Below are positions 33,974 to 42,281 of a stretch of DNA of 64,000 nucleotides, piece by piece. The notes under the pieces were generated by a model that saw only the letters and a list, made by a program, of their open reading frames with translations, did not search any database and had not been told where the DNA came from. The first letter of the stretch is position 1. Each line of letters begins with the position of its first letter. Position numbers and translations under genes: made by a program. Source of the stretch: Bacteroidales bacterium. GTDB lineage: Bacteria > Bacteroidota > Bacteroidia > Bacteroidales > P3. Where the stretch lies: assembly GCA_017633985.1 (NCBI GenBank), contig JAGBOF010000007.1:62001-126000 (forward strand). The letters are read 5' to 3'.

Positions 33974-33974
33974 C

Positions 33975-34266
33975 AATTACTTATCGGGTGATAAGTGAAA
34001 GCGTTTTGCTTTGTTTATAAACTTGCGTGTATAAAGCGTGAGAAACTTTAATGAGCAAGTTTGGACATGGTAGAATGTTTGATCGCCATGTTTGGCGTGT
34101 ATTCTACTATAATTATATCTTCTCATTTAGGTTTATTTCTCACGCACCTTTACACAAGGATATAAATTCAGTATTAGTGGTTTCACGCTTTCCTTTTATA
34201 TAATTAATTTGGATTGAAAAAGGCAATCCGTTCCTTTCCGAAATCACAAAGGAGAAAAATTGTTCT
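33975..34266 (+). ncRNA. Candidate structured leader RNA (copy B)
   Basis: The same order of helices as copy A: ACTTATC/GATAAGT (33979-33996); AAAGC/GCTTT (33998-34012); GTGTA/TACAC (34027-34031 with 34151-34155); internal loop TAAA/ACCTT; GCGTGAGAAA/TTTCTCACGC (34036-34045 with 34136-34145); ATGAG/CTCAT (34051-34055 with 34122-34126); GTAGAAT/ATTCTAC (34070-34107); CGCC/GGCG (34084-34097). The 3' domain is GTGGTTTC/GAAATCAC (34177-34184 with 34240-34247), enclosing GGATTG/CAATCC (34211-34229). Again 19 nt separate GAAATCAC from the ATG. Confidence 0.75.
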
Positions 34267-34527
34267 ATGAGAACAAAAGAAGAACTAATTAAAACAGGAA
34301 TGGAGAAGTATATGCGTGTAATAATCACACGGAAAATTCCACAAGACTTTTCAGAATGGCTTGAAGAATCTATGATTTACATAGAGAAAGACCATCCGCA
34401 GAAGTACCAGGAGATAAAGAACCTTCCTATAAAAACTCCAAAAGTCCCTCCGTATAAAATAAATCAGGAGTTAGTTGAACAAGTAATTATGTTATTAAAA
34501 ATGCGAAATCATCATGAAAACAATTAG
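34267..34527 (+). CDS. Small hypothetical protein translationally coupled to a BspA-like gene
   Basis: 86 aa, cytoplasmic by composition (no signal peptide or membrane segment), rich in Lys, Glu and Ile. Seen segments include KYMRVIITRKIPQDFSEWLEE and INQELVEQVIMLLKMRN. No family is recognised. It is supported as a gene because it starts exactly where the structured leader B ends, at the same spacing as the gene behind leader A. It also overlaps the next gene by 14 bp. It may act in regulation of the surface protein, or be a short leader gene that couples translation; both are guesses. Confidence 0.55.
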   Translation: MRTKEELIKTGMEKYMRVIITRKIPQDFSEWLEESMIYIEKDHPQKYQEIKNLPIKTPKVPPYKINQELVEQVIMLLKMRNHHENN

Positions 34528-36982
34528 AAATATTACAATATTGCTTATTACAATATTTATAAGCAGTAATGCTTATAGTTTCGTGGTAAGCAGTAATGCT
34601 TATAGTTTCGTGGTAAACGGAATTTATTATAGAACAACTTCTAGTTCAACAGTAGAAGTTACAAACAACTATAGTGGTAGTGGTTGGTCTGGTGGTCATT
34701 ATACATCTTCTTTAGTAGAAATTCCTTCACAAGTAACAGATCAATTCGGAAAAGTATATAAAGTGACAAGTATAGGTTTCCGAGCTTTCTATAATTGTGA
34801 TAAAGTTGCGAGTGTAACGATACCGAGTAGTGTCACTTCCATTGGTGATAATGCTTTTGAAGCATGTACGGGATTAATAAACATTGTCTTGCCGAATAGT
34901 GTCACTTCTATTGGAGATAATGCTTTCAAGGGATGTAGGGGATTAATGAATATTGTTATACCAAATACTACTTCTATTGGTCGTTCTGCTTTTCGAGGAT
35001 GCAGTAATCTTAAAACTATTTCTTTACCTGAATATATAACTTCAATAGGAGATTCTTGTTTCATGGATTGTACGAAATTAACACAAGTCAATCTTCCGGA
35101 TAAGATAAAGAAATTAAATGCTTATTTATTTTATGGCTGCTCTTCTTTGAGTTATATCAATCTACCTGATGATCTACAAACTATTTCATCTAATGCTTTT
35201 TTCAATACATCCTTGAATAAAATAGAATTACCGGAAAGTGTTTTAAGTATTGATGATAAAGCATTTGGTAGTAGCTTAAAGACTATAATATGTAAGCCAA
35301 CTAATCCTCCTGTGTTTTTATTGGCATCATCTTTTAGTAATTATTCTGCAACCGTTTATGTCAATTGCTCTGATATATCTGCATATAAAAACGGTATTTG
35401 GGGAATGAAATTTTCGGATATACGTGCCATAGGTTCTGATACCACGATATATAAAACTGTTTGCTACGGAACAAATCTACTTAACGGCAAGTTAACTGCA
35501 ACAAAGTGCGGAACATTTTATGATACTTTAACAGCATACAATGGATGTGACAGTATTATAAAATTAGATCTTACAGTCATGCCTTTATACAATGACACCA
35601 TAAAAGCCACTATTTGCAACGGAAGTTCTTACACTGACAACGGATTTAATACCAACTCAAGCGGAGTACATATACAACATTTGGAATCCGTGAACGGTTG
35701 CGACAGTGTGGTAGTTTTAGACTTAACCGTAACACCAAAATACGATACAGTAATATATGACACTATTTGCAACGGAGAATTCTATAATAAAAACGGATTC
35801 TATTATAAAAGTATGACAGGTTTATATACAGATAGTTTGAAAACAATATTTGGATGCGACAGCGTAGTAACATTAAATCTTACCGTGAATCCGTCATATG
35901 ATACAACAATCTTTGCAAATATATGTGAGGGAGAAACATACAGTGAAAATGGATTCAATGCTAATTACACGGGAGAATTTATTCAAAATCTTTCAACAAT
36001 AAATGGTTGTGATAGTATTGTAAGACTGCAATTAATGGTAAATCCTATAAAGTATACAAGTTTTACATCATACATTTGCCATGGTGAAACATACAATCAA
36101 CACGGTTTTTATGCTGATTCTACCGGTATTTACCGTGATACATTAGTATCTCATAGCGGTTGTGACAGTATAATTACTTTGAATTTGTATGTGTATCCTC
36201 AAACGGATACAGTATTTATAAACTCTGCTATATGTGACGGTGAAGTTTATGATGCAAACGGGTTTTATGCAACAGAGAGCGGGCAGTATTCAAAAACATT
36301 TACAGACTACAACGGATGTGATTATACAAAGGTATTAAACCTTACAGTTAATCCGAAATACAATACAGTAATTAACGAAGAAATTATGCAAGGTCAAAAC
36401 TTCTATTTTGGAGAAGAATACTTAAATACTGCTGGAATTTATTACCAAACGCTAACCTCAATAAACGGATGTGATAGTGTTATTTCTTTAAACTTAACTG
36501 TAAATATTCCTGATACTGTTTATCTGCACGATACGATCACTTTAACAGACACTATCACCGATACGGTATTTATTCATGACACAATCATTCCATGTGCTAC
36601 CGTCAGAACTTATATTTATGCTACAATAAACGACGGTGACACTTACAATAATTTCGGATTTAATGAATCAACCGCAGGAGAATATACATTAAATCTTCAA
36701 ACCACAGACGGTTGCGACAGTATTGTTACACTAATACTGCAAGTTACTGCAGGCATTGACGAAATCCAAGCGGAAAGAATCATAAGTATTTATCCGAACC
36801 CTGCGAAAGATAAAATTACAATCAAAGCTGACGGAGATGTAACGATCTTTAACAACAAAGGACAGACAATTAAGGTTATTAAGAATATGAAAGGTGTTAA
36901 TGAAATTAACGTTTCTGATTTTGAGACTGGAGTTTATTACATCAAAGTAGGAAAATTCACAAAGAAGTTAATTGTTGAATAA
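34514..36982 (+). CDS. BspA-like surface protein with GCDSIV repeats and T9SS sorting domain
   Basis: 822 aa. The signal peptide region is followed by an exact duplication of SSNAYSFVV (27 bp, 34562-34615) at the likely cleavage site. BspA-type LRRs are encoded at about 34.7-35.4 kb (PSSVTSIGDNAFEACTGLINI). From about 35.45 to 36.5 kb are seven repeats of about 48 residues of the form C.G..Y..NGF.....G.Y...L....GCDSI..L.LTV. A short VYLHDTITLTDTITDTV stalk follows, then the T9SS domain IYPNPAKD...KKLIVE. The same repeat and stalk modules occur in 419-2761. It is co-transcribed with the 86-aa gene from leader B. Adhesion is plausible but inferred. Confidence 0.83.
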   Translation: MKTIRNITILLITIFISSNAYSFVVSSNAYSFVVNGIYYRTTSSSTVEVTNNYSGSGWSGGHYTSSLVEIPSQVTDQFGKVYKVTSIGFRAFYNCDKVASVTIPSSVTSIGDNAFEACTGLINIVLPNSVTSIGDNAFKGCRGLMNIVIPNTTSIGRSAFRGCSNLKTISLPEYITSIGDSCFMDCTKLTQVNLPDKIKKLNAYLFYGCSSLSYINLPDDLQTISSNAFFNTSLNKIELPESVLSIDDKAFGSSLKTIICKPTNPPVFLLASSFSNYSATVYVNCSDISAYKNGIWGMKFSDIRAIGSDTTIYKTVCYGTNLLNGKLTATKCGTFYDTLTAYNGCDSIIKLDLTVMPLYNDTIKATICNGSSYTDNGFNTNSSGVHIQHLESVNGCDSVVVLDLTVTPKYDTVIYDTICNGEFYNKNGFYYKSMTGLYTDSLKTIFGCDSVVTLNLTVNPSYDTTIFANICEGETYSENGFNANYTGEFIQNLSTINGCDSIVRLQLMVNPIKYTSFTSYICHGETYNQHGFYADSTGIYRDTLVSHSGCDSIITLNLYVYPQTDTVFINSAICDGEVYDANGFYATESGQYSKTFTDYNGCDYTKVLNLTVNPKYNTVINEEIMQGQNFYFGEEYLNTAGIYYQTLTSINGCDSVISLNLTVNIPDTVYLHDTITLTDTITDTVFIHDTIIPCATVRTYIYATINDGDTYNNFGFNESTAGEYTLNLQTTDGCDSIVTLILQVTAGIDEIQAERIISIYPNPAKDKITIKADGDVTIFNNKGQTIKVIKNMKGVNEINVSDFETGVYYIKVGKFTKKLIVE
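34562..34615 (+). repeat. Perfect 27-bp tandem duplication at the signal-peptide cleavage region
   Basis: AGCAGTAATGC...CGTGGTA occurs twice in succession (34562-34588 and 34589-34615) with no mismatch. It adds nine residues in frame. Confidence 0.9.
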
Positions 36983-37015
36983 AACAAACTACGGCCTTTA
37001 ATTCAATAAACTAAT

Positions 37016-37067
37016 CAAAAAAGGCTTAATGAATGCAATTAATATTTATTCATTAAGCCTTTTTAAT
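37016..37067 (+). terminator. Rho-independent terminator of the BspA-like gene
   Basis: AAGGCTTAATGAAT (37021-37034) pairs with ATTCATTAAGCCTT (37048-37061), then TTTAATTTTTG. It is a relative of the terminator at 32887. Confidence 0.85.
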
Positions 37068-37241
37068 TTTTGTTTTCTTCTGTCAAGAATTCTACATTGC
37101 TGCATTGTGAGACGTGGCATTCGTAGGGTAATATATTGAAGTTATTGTCATATATCATTTATTCTTTTGTTTACTACGTTATACTGTGTGTTTATAGGCG
37201 TTTTTTGATGGAATTGCAGTCTTATTTGAAGAAAATATTAT

Positions 37242-37249
37242 TACCTTTG
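37242..37249 (+). promoter_or_regulatory. -7 promoter element before the small secreted protein and preA
   Basis: TACCTTTG, 24 bp upstream of the ATG at 37274. Confidence 0.55.
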
Positions 37250-37273
37250 CAGTTGTTTTTACCTAAAAAGAAT

Positions 37274-37555
37274 ATGAAGAAGATACTTTTAGCACTTGTC
37301 AGTGTGTTTATAGGATTTGTTCCTTACGCTCAAATGGATATTAAATGTAGTGAGCATTTCCATAATATAAAAGATAATTGTAAAGATATGCAATTCATAA
37401 CCAAAGATAACGGGGCGTATTATTTTCTGTATAGTTTAGATGAATATATCAGCGAAGGCGAATTTGATATACCGTTTTCCAAAACCCTGTTCCTTACTCA
37501 CGAGCTTTTGGTACATCCCGAAGACAATAATATGATCGGAAAAAGAATCCGTTAG
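37274..37555 (+). CDS. Small secreted hypothetical protein
   Basis: 93 aa. The signal peptide ends VPYAQ. The mature part has two cysteines (IKCSEHF, NIKDNCKDM) and a C-terminal stretch SKTLFLTHELLVHPEDNN. No family is recognised. The ATG at 37274 is chosen because it follows the promoter at 37242-37249 and gives a proper signal peptide. An upstream ATG at 37136 would lie before the promoter. The preA-type gene starts 3 bp after its stop, so the two share a transcript, but no functional link is evident. Confidence 0.55.
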   Translation: MKKILLALVSVFIGFVPYAQMDIKCSEHFHNIKDNCKDMQFITKDNGAYYFLYSLDEYISEGEFDIPFSKTLFLTHELLVHPEDNNMIGKRIR

Positions 37556-37558
37556 ATT

Positions 37559-39037
37559 ATGAATAATGATATTTTTCTGGCATCAGAAGCCGACAGATGC
37601 CTTCTTTGTCATAATGCACCGTGTAATAAATTCTGCAAATCTGCAGATGTTGCCCGTGCAATCAGAAGTGTAAGATTTGATAACCCTTACAATGCCTATC
37701 AGTTCTTAAAAAATATTACCCCAGAGGAGACAGAACTTGCCGAAAAGAATTGTCTGCATTATGACTTCCCGATTAGGATAGGCAAAATAGTAAATATCCT
37801 GCGCAATAACTACAATAAATATAATAAGGAGCAATACCAGGACATTTCTTTAAGAATAAAATTCTGCGGAATTGAATGTGAGAATCCTTTTTTCTTGGCA
37901 TCGTCTTCCGTTTGCACATCTTACGATATGACTGCGCGTGCTTTTGACATGGGCTGGGCAGGTGTGTTTTACAAGACGATATGTTTGCAGGATATAAATG
38001 AGGTCTCACCACGCTTTGATGCCACTTACGACCAATCAAATGCAGGAAAATTCTACGGACTGCGCAATATGGAACAGTTAAGTGAGAATACCGCAAAGCA
38101 AGATTTCGCAATACTAAAACAATTAAAGGAAAAATATCCGTCAAAAGTTGTTATTGCTTCCATAATGGGGCAGAATGAAGAGGAATGGGCGCTACTTGCA
38201 AAAATGGCACAAGATGCAAAGGCTGATGCAGTGGAACTGAATTTCTCCTGTCCGCAAATGACGTATTCAAATATGGGTTCCGATGTCGGGCAAAGCGAAG
38301 AACTTGTCCGCAAATATACTCTTTTTGTAAAAAATGCGGTAAACATTCCCGTTATTGCGAAAATGACGCCGAATATTACCGATATTACCATACCTGCAAG
38401 GGCTTGCACAGAAGCCAAAGCGGACGGTATTTCGGCAATAAACACAATAAAATCCTTGACATTGAATAACAGGGTAGCGGTATCGGATAATTTTGCTGTA
38501 TCAGGCTATTCGGGTAAAGCTATTAAGCCGATTGCACAGCGTTTTGTTGCAGAATTGTGTAAGGATAAGCAATTACAAGGCGTTCAAATCAGCGGTGTCG
38601 GCGGTATTGAGACATGGCGTGACGCTCTTGAGTACATTCAATTAGGTTGCAGCAATGTTCAGATTTGTACTTCCGTAATGCAATACGGTTACAGAATAAT
38701 TGAGGATTTGATTTCGGGACTTAAACTGTATATGTCCGCCAATAATTGCAATGATTTGCAGGAATTAGTCGGTCAAAAACTCAAGTCAATAGTCAAAGCA
38801 GAGGATTTGGACAGACAAACTTTCGTTTTGCCGAAAGTAAATAAAGAAAAATGTGTCGGATGTTACCGTTGTTTTGTCTCTTGCAGCGATGCAGGACATC
38901 AGGCAATAGACATAACGAAATCAATACCGCATATCAATGCACGCAAATGCGTCGGTTGTCATTTATGCTTACTTATCTGTCCGACAAATGCAATAGAAAA
39001 AACAAAACGAATCAGAAAAACAGCCGTGAAAAAATAA
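37559..39037 (+). CDS. preA: PreA-type dihydropyrimidine dehydrogenase with added N-terminal Fe-S domain
   Basis: 492 aa flavoprotein expected to reduce uracil or thymine, or to oxidise the dihydro form. Residues 14-26 carry C-x2-C-x4-C-x3-C (CLLCHNAPC...C), the pattern of the N-terminal Fe-S domain of mammalian DPD and of PreT. A PreA/dihydroorotate-dehydrogenase-like FMN barrel follows from about residue 100 (FFLASSSVC; ELNFSCPQM; AKMTPNITDI; INTIKS). The C-terminus has two 4Fe-4S motifs (CVGCYRCFVSC and CVGCHLCLLICP). The FAD/NAD(P)H domains of PreT are missing and no preT gene is adjacent, so the electron donor is open. A uracil permease gene follows 38 bp downstream, supporting a pyrimidine substrate. 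Confidence 0.85.
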   Translation: MNNDIFLASEADRCLLCHNAPCNKFCKSADVARAIRSVRFDNPYNAYQFLKNITPEETELAEKNCLHYDFPIRIGKIVNILRNNYNKYNKEQYQDISLRIKFCGIECENPFFLASSSVCTSYDMTARAFDMGWAGVFYKTICLQDINEVSPRFDATYDQSNAGKFYGLRNMEQLSENTAKQDFAILKQLKEKYPSKVVIASIMGQNEEEWALLAKMAQDAKADAVELNFSCPQMTYSNMGSDVGQSEELVRKYTLFVKNAVNIPVIAKMTPNITDITIPARACTEAKADGISAINTIKSLTLNNRVAVSDNFAVSGYSGKAIKPIAQRFVAELCKDKQLQGVQISGVGGIETWRDALEYIQLGCSNVQICTSVMQYGYRIIEDLISGLKLYMSANNCNDLQELVGQKLKSIVKAEDLDRQTFVLPKVNKEKCVGCYRCFVSCSDAGHQAIDITKSIPHINARKCVGCHLCLLICPTNAIEKTKRIRKTAVKK

Positions 39038-39075
39038 AAAACTAAAGTAGGAATAAATATAAAACTATTAAAACA

Positions 39076-40287
39076 ATGCATGTAAATAATTTAAACATAT
39101 TTAAACAGACTGTTGTCGGAATTCAGTTTCTTTTTGTAGCATTCGGAGCAACTGTTTTGATGCCTTTGCTTGTCGGATTGGACCCTGCAACGGCTCTTTT
39201 CTCTGCAGGCGTCGGCACATTGATATTTCACGCCGTTACAAAGGGAAAAGTTCCCGTCTTTTTAGGCTCAAGTTTTGCGTATCTTGCCCCGATAATTTTG
39301 GCAACCGAGCAATGGGGACTGCAAGGTGCACTGTCGGGATTTGCAGGCGTTGCTTCAGTTTATTTTGTTGCCTCTTTAATCATAAAATTTAAAGGAACAA
39401 ATTGGCTTAACCGCCTTTTCCCTCCTGTAATTGTCGGAACGGTGATAATACTTATCGGTTTATCTCTTGCAAGCAGCGCCGTGGATATGGCAAAACAGAA
39501 CTGGTTTTTGGCATTCATTTCTTTGGCAACTGCGTCGGCGGTAATGTTTTTCGCAAAAGGCCAATTGCGGCTGTTACCTATCATCTTGGCAGTTGCAGTA
39601 GGCTATATAGCGGCTTTAATTATGGGATTGGTGGATTATTCTGCCCTTGCAACGGCTCCGTGGTTCACCCTGCCTAAAAATATTCAGCATTTTCAATTAC
39701 CGCAGCTGTCTTGGCAACCGTTTATCTTCATGATGCCGATCGCTCTTGCCTCAATAGTGGAACATATAGGCGATATATATGTAGTAGGTGAAGTTGCGGG
39801 TAAAGATTTTATCAAAAATCCGGGATTGCACCGCACATTACTTGGCGACGGACTGGCTTGCCTGTTGGGAAGTATCATAAGCGGACCGCCTGTTACCACT
39901 TACAGCGAAGTAACGGGCGCAATGCAGATAACAAAGATGACTAATCCGTTCGTATTACGCATAACCGCTGTAACGGCTATAGTTTTCTCGATGACGGGTA
40001 AACTTAACGCTTTCTTGTCAAGCATTCCCAAGGCAGTGTTGGGAGGAATTATGTTGCTGCTATTCGGAACCATCGCAACGGTCGGCATACAGAGTATGAT
40101 AAAAAACAAAGTGGATTTATCAGAATCCAAAAATATTATAATATGTGCAGTAATGCTGACAACAGGTGTGGGAGGTGCTGCACTTAACATGGGAACTTTT
40201 TCTTTAAGTGGCATAGGTCTTTCGGCAATTATAGGAATTGTTCTGAACTTATTACTCCCTGATAAAAAGCAATCGCAGAAAGAGTAA
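39076..40287 (+). CDS. uraA: Uracil/xanthine permease (UraA-like NAT family)
   Basis: 403 aa inner-membrane nucleobase:proton symporter of the NCS2/NAT family, with about 14 membrane segments. SIVEHIGDIYVVGE carries the essential glutamate and the following-helix residues. GPPVTTYSEVTGAMQITK corresponds to the second substrate loop, which in E. coli UraA reads NTTYGEN. GSSFAYLAP matches the half-helix in TM3. Placement directly behind the PreA-type reductase makes uracil the likely cargo. It ends at the perfect 16-bp palindrome of the repeat element at 40288. Confidence 0.88.
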   Translation: MHVNNLNIFKQTVVGIQFLFVAFGATVLMPLLVGLDPATALFSAGVGTLIFHAVTKGKVPVFLGSSFAYLAPIILATEQWGLQGALSGFAGVASVYFVASLIIKFKGTNWLNRLFPPVIVGTVIILIGLSLASSAVDMAKQNWFLAFISLATASAVMFFAKGQLRLLPIILAVAVGYIAALIMGLVDYSALATAPWFTLPKNIQHFQLPQLSWQPFIFMMPIALASIVEHIGDIYVVGEVAGKDFIKNPGLHRTLLGDGLACLLGSIISGPPVTTYSEVTGAMQITKMTNPFVLRITAVTAIVFSMTGKLNAFLSSIPKAVLGGIMLLLFGTIATVGIQSMIKNKVDLSESKNIIICAVMLTTGVGGAALNMGTFSLSGIGLSAIIGIVLNLLLPDKKQSQKE

Positions 40288-40354
40288 AATTAATCACGCA
40301 GATTAATAAATTTTCTTCCGATAAAAATTTACTGATCTGCGTGATTAATTTTTG
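40288..40354. repeat. Dispersed palindromic element, family 1 (copy 7, core only), acting as bidirectional terminator
   Basis: AATTAATCACGCAGAT is the reverse complement of ATCTGCGTGATTAATT at the other end. The AT-rich interior contains CGATAAAAATTTACTGAT, as in other copies. The outer AAGACGGCGTTTT ends are missing. It lies between convergent uraA and the rRNA methyltransferase gene and ends in TTTTTG. Confidence 0.7.
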
Positions 40355-40453
40355 CTTATGCGTTTGTTGAAAATTCAACCGCCATTATGTAGTAAAATAA
40401 GCGTTATTTCAAAACTTCCGGCAGTGATTATTCTACATACTTACATACTCGTA

Positions 40454-41608
40454 CTACATAAACTTCGCTTTTTTGCTGCCTTCGTACATTTCAAATTTGT
40501 AGAGTTTGCATTCCAAGTTGCCGTTATACACATCAATCTTTTTACTCGGTTTCAGACCGATTTTTTTCAATGCAAAAACGTCCGAACTTATCACATAAGC
40601 CGTGCAACCCGTGTAATAACGTTTGAAAGTGTCGCCTATACGCTCGTAAAGTGCCACAATATCATCCACTTCCAACCTCTCACCGTAAGGAGGATTCATT
40701 ATAACCAACGTTTTGCCCTCGGGACGGTCGCCTTCCTCCATTGCGGAGCGGCAGACATTGATGTCAAAGTTAAGTTTTGCGTATTTGATATTCTCTTTTG
40801 CCTTATCAACGGCTTCCTGCGACACGTCGGTAGCCCAAATCTCGTAATCAAATTCGGTAACCTTCTTATCGGCGGCTTCTTTCTCCTGTTTCCACTCTAC
40901 ATTATTGAATTCGCTCCATTTTTGAAACCCGAAACGTTTACGGAAATACTGCGCAGGAATATTCATTGCGTACATAGCCGCTTCAATGGCTATCGTACCG
41001 CTGCCGCACATCGGATCAATGAAATTACAATCCTTTTGCCACCCCGAAAGCTGTATAATACCTGCGGCAGTCACTTCATTAATCGGCGCTTGCCCCGTCG
41101 TCTGACGGTAACCCCGCTTAAAGAGTTTGTCACCCGATGAATCAAAAGAAAGCGTTACGTCATTGCCCGAAATATGCAGGTCAATCTTCAAGTCGGGATT
41201 CTCTTTATCAACCGAAGGCCGCACATTAAAGTATTTACGGAACCTGTCACAGATGGCATCCTTGGTTTTCTGGGCGGCATACAAAGAATGGTTAAAGACT
41301 TTCGATGCAACGGATGCGTCAATCATAAACGTACCGTCGGGATTCATGTATTTCTCCCAATGCATCTTGTAAATATTGTTGTAAAGTTCCTGTTCGTTTT
41401 TGGCAGTAAACGTTGCAATGGGTTTAAGTATGCACAAAGCCGTACGCAAACAGTAATTGGCACGGTACAACAGCCGCATATTTCCGTAAAACTCCACCGC
41501 ACGGTGCAGTGTAGTTATCTCCTTTGCTCCCAATTGCTCCAACTCCTTGGCAAGTACGTCTTCCAAACCGTACATTGTCTTGGCAATCATTTTAAATTCC
41601 TTTTCCAT
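40454..41608 (-). CDS. RlmL/YpsC-like 23S rRNA (guanine-N2)-methyltransferase
   Basis: 384 aa class I methyltransferase. An N-terminal THUMP RNA-binding domain (residues about 50-155) is followed by the UPF0020 catalytic domain. Motif I is DPMCGSGTIAIEAA and the N-methyltransferase motif IV is NPPYGER. WATDVSQEAVDKAKENI carries the acidic SAM-binding residue. By family it methylates a guanine N2 in 23S rRNA (such as G2445) in the cytoplasm. It lacks the second methyltransferase domain found fused in E. coli RlmL/K. The start is ATG at 41608. Confidence 0.87.
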   Translation of the reverse strand: MEKEFKMIAKTMYGLEDVLAKELEQLGAKEITTLHRAVEFYGNMRLLYRANYCLRTALCILKPIATFTAKNEQELYNNIYKMHWEKYMNPDGTFMIDASVASKVFNHSLYAAQKTKDAICDRFRKYFNVRPSVDKENPDLKIDLHISGNDVTLSFDSSGDKLFKRGYRQTTGQAPINEVTAAGIIQLSGWQKDCNFIDPMCGSGTIAIEAAMYAMNIPAQYFRKRFGFQKWSEFNNVEWKQEKEAADKKVTEFDYEIWATDVSQEAVDKAKENIKYAKLNFDINVCRSAMEEGDRPEGKTLVIMNPPYGERLEVDDIVALYERIGDTFKRYYTGCTAYVISSDVFALKKIGLKPSKKIDVYNGNLECKLYKFEMYEGSKKAKFM

Positions 41609-41734
41609 TCCGTATATTGATTATTTATTGTATCTCTTATTTATAAAAATTAAAAAATTCCTTATTTACGCTGCGCCGTATATCATTCTGCCTTTGCCTT
41701 ATCACTTGTTATTTACGCCCTTTGGCTCACTTCT

Positions 41735-41842
41735 GCCGCCCCTTGCCGTTTTATTTTCAAAAAAACCCTTTTTTTGACTCGAAAAAACCCTTTTTTTGGT
41801 GCAAAAAATCCCTTTTTTTCAAATTATTCTGCCACGGGGCGG
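41735..41842 (+). mobile_element. MITE-like element, family 2 (copy 2)
   Basis: Terminal GCCGCCCC and GGGGCGG flank three units of 20-22 bp of the form AAAAAA-CCC-TTTTTTT, separated by GACTC and GGTGC. It has the same orientation as the copy at 10283. It sits between two minus-strand genes. No gene was seen in 41609-41883. Confidence 0.75.
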
Positions 41843-41883
41843 AAACTTCATAGGCAAAGGCGGCATTTAATTAACATAAAGCG

Positions 41884-42261
41884 CTATTTATTCTCGAATT
41901 TAGCTTTATTAACTATGAACCTGTTGCATTCTCCCTCGCCTATCTTCTCTCCGTTGGATGTCGCAATGACGTTAAAGAACAATTTACGTCCGTCTTGCTT
42001 AACAAAAGTGCTTTCCAACTGCACCTTGTCGCCGACTTTTGAGGACTTAAGGTGGTAAACGTGCATCTCAACGCCCACGGATATGTATCCTTCGGGAAGA
42101 TACGGCTTAACGCTTTTTGAAGACACCTCCTCCATCAATGCAAGCAACTTCGGGGTTGCCAAAACTTCGGCTTCACCGCTTAAAAACGCCGTTGCCGTGT
42201 CGTTATCAGCTACAATATGTGTCTGAACACCCTTTACGCCTTGGGGAATTGTGATTTCCAT
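41884..42261 (-). CDS. Hotdog-fold thioesterase (FlK-like)
   Basis: 125 aa single hotdog domain. The block LATPKLLALMEEVSSKSVKP matches the N-terminal helix region of fluoroacetyl-CoA thioesterase-like proteins. SVGVEMHVYHLKSSKVGDKV is the following strand pair, where the family has a conserved His and Gly-Asp. It probably hydrolyses an acyl-CoA; the substrate cannot be told. It lies 20 bp after the glycosyltransferase gene and is the last gene of the hddA operon, with no evident biochemical link. Confidence 0.7.
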   Translation of the reverse strand: MEITIPQGVKGVQTHIVADNDTATAFLSGEAEVLATPKLLALMEEVSSKSVKPYLPEGYISVGVEMHVYHLKSSKVGDKVQLESTFVKQDGRKLFFNVIATSNGEKIGEGECNRFIVNKAKFENK

Positions 42262-42281
42262 AATTTTATATGCTTATTTGT

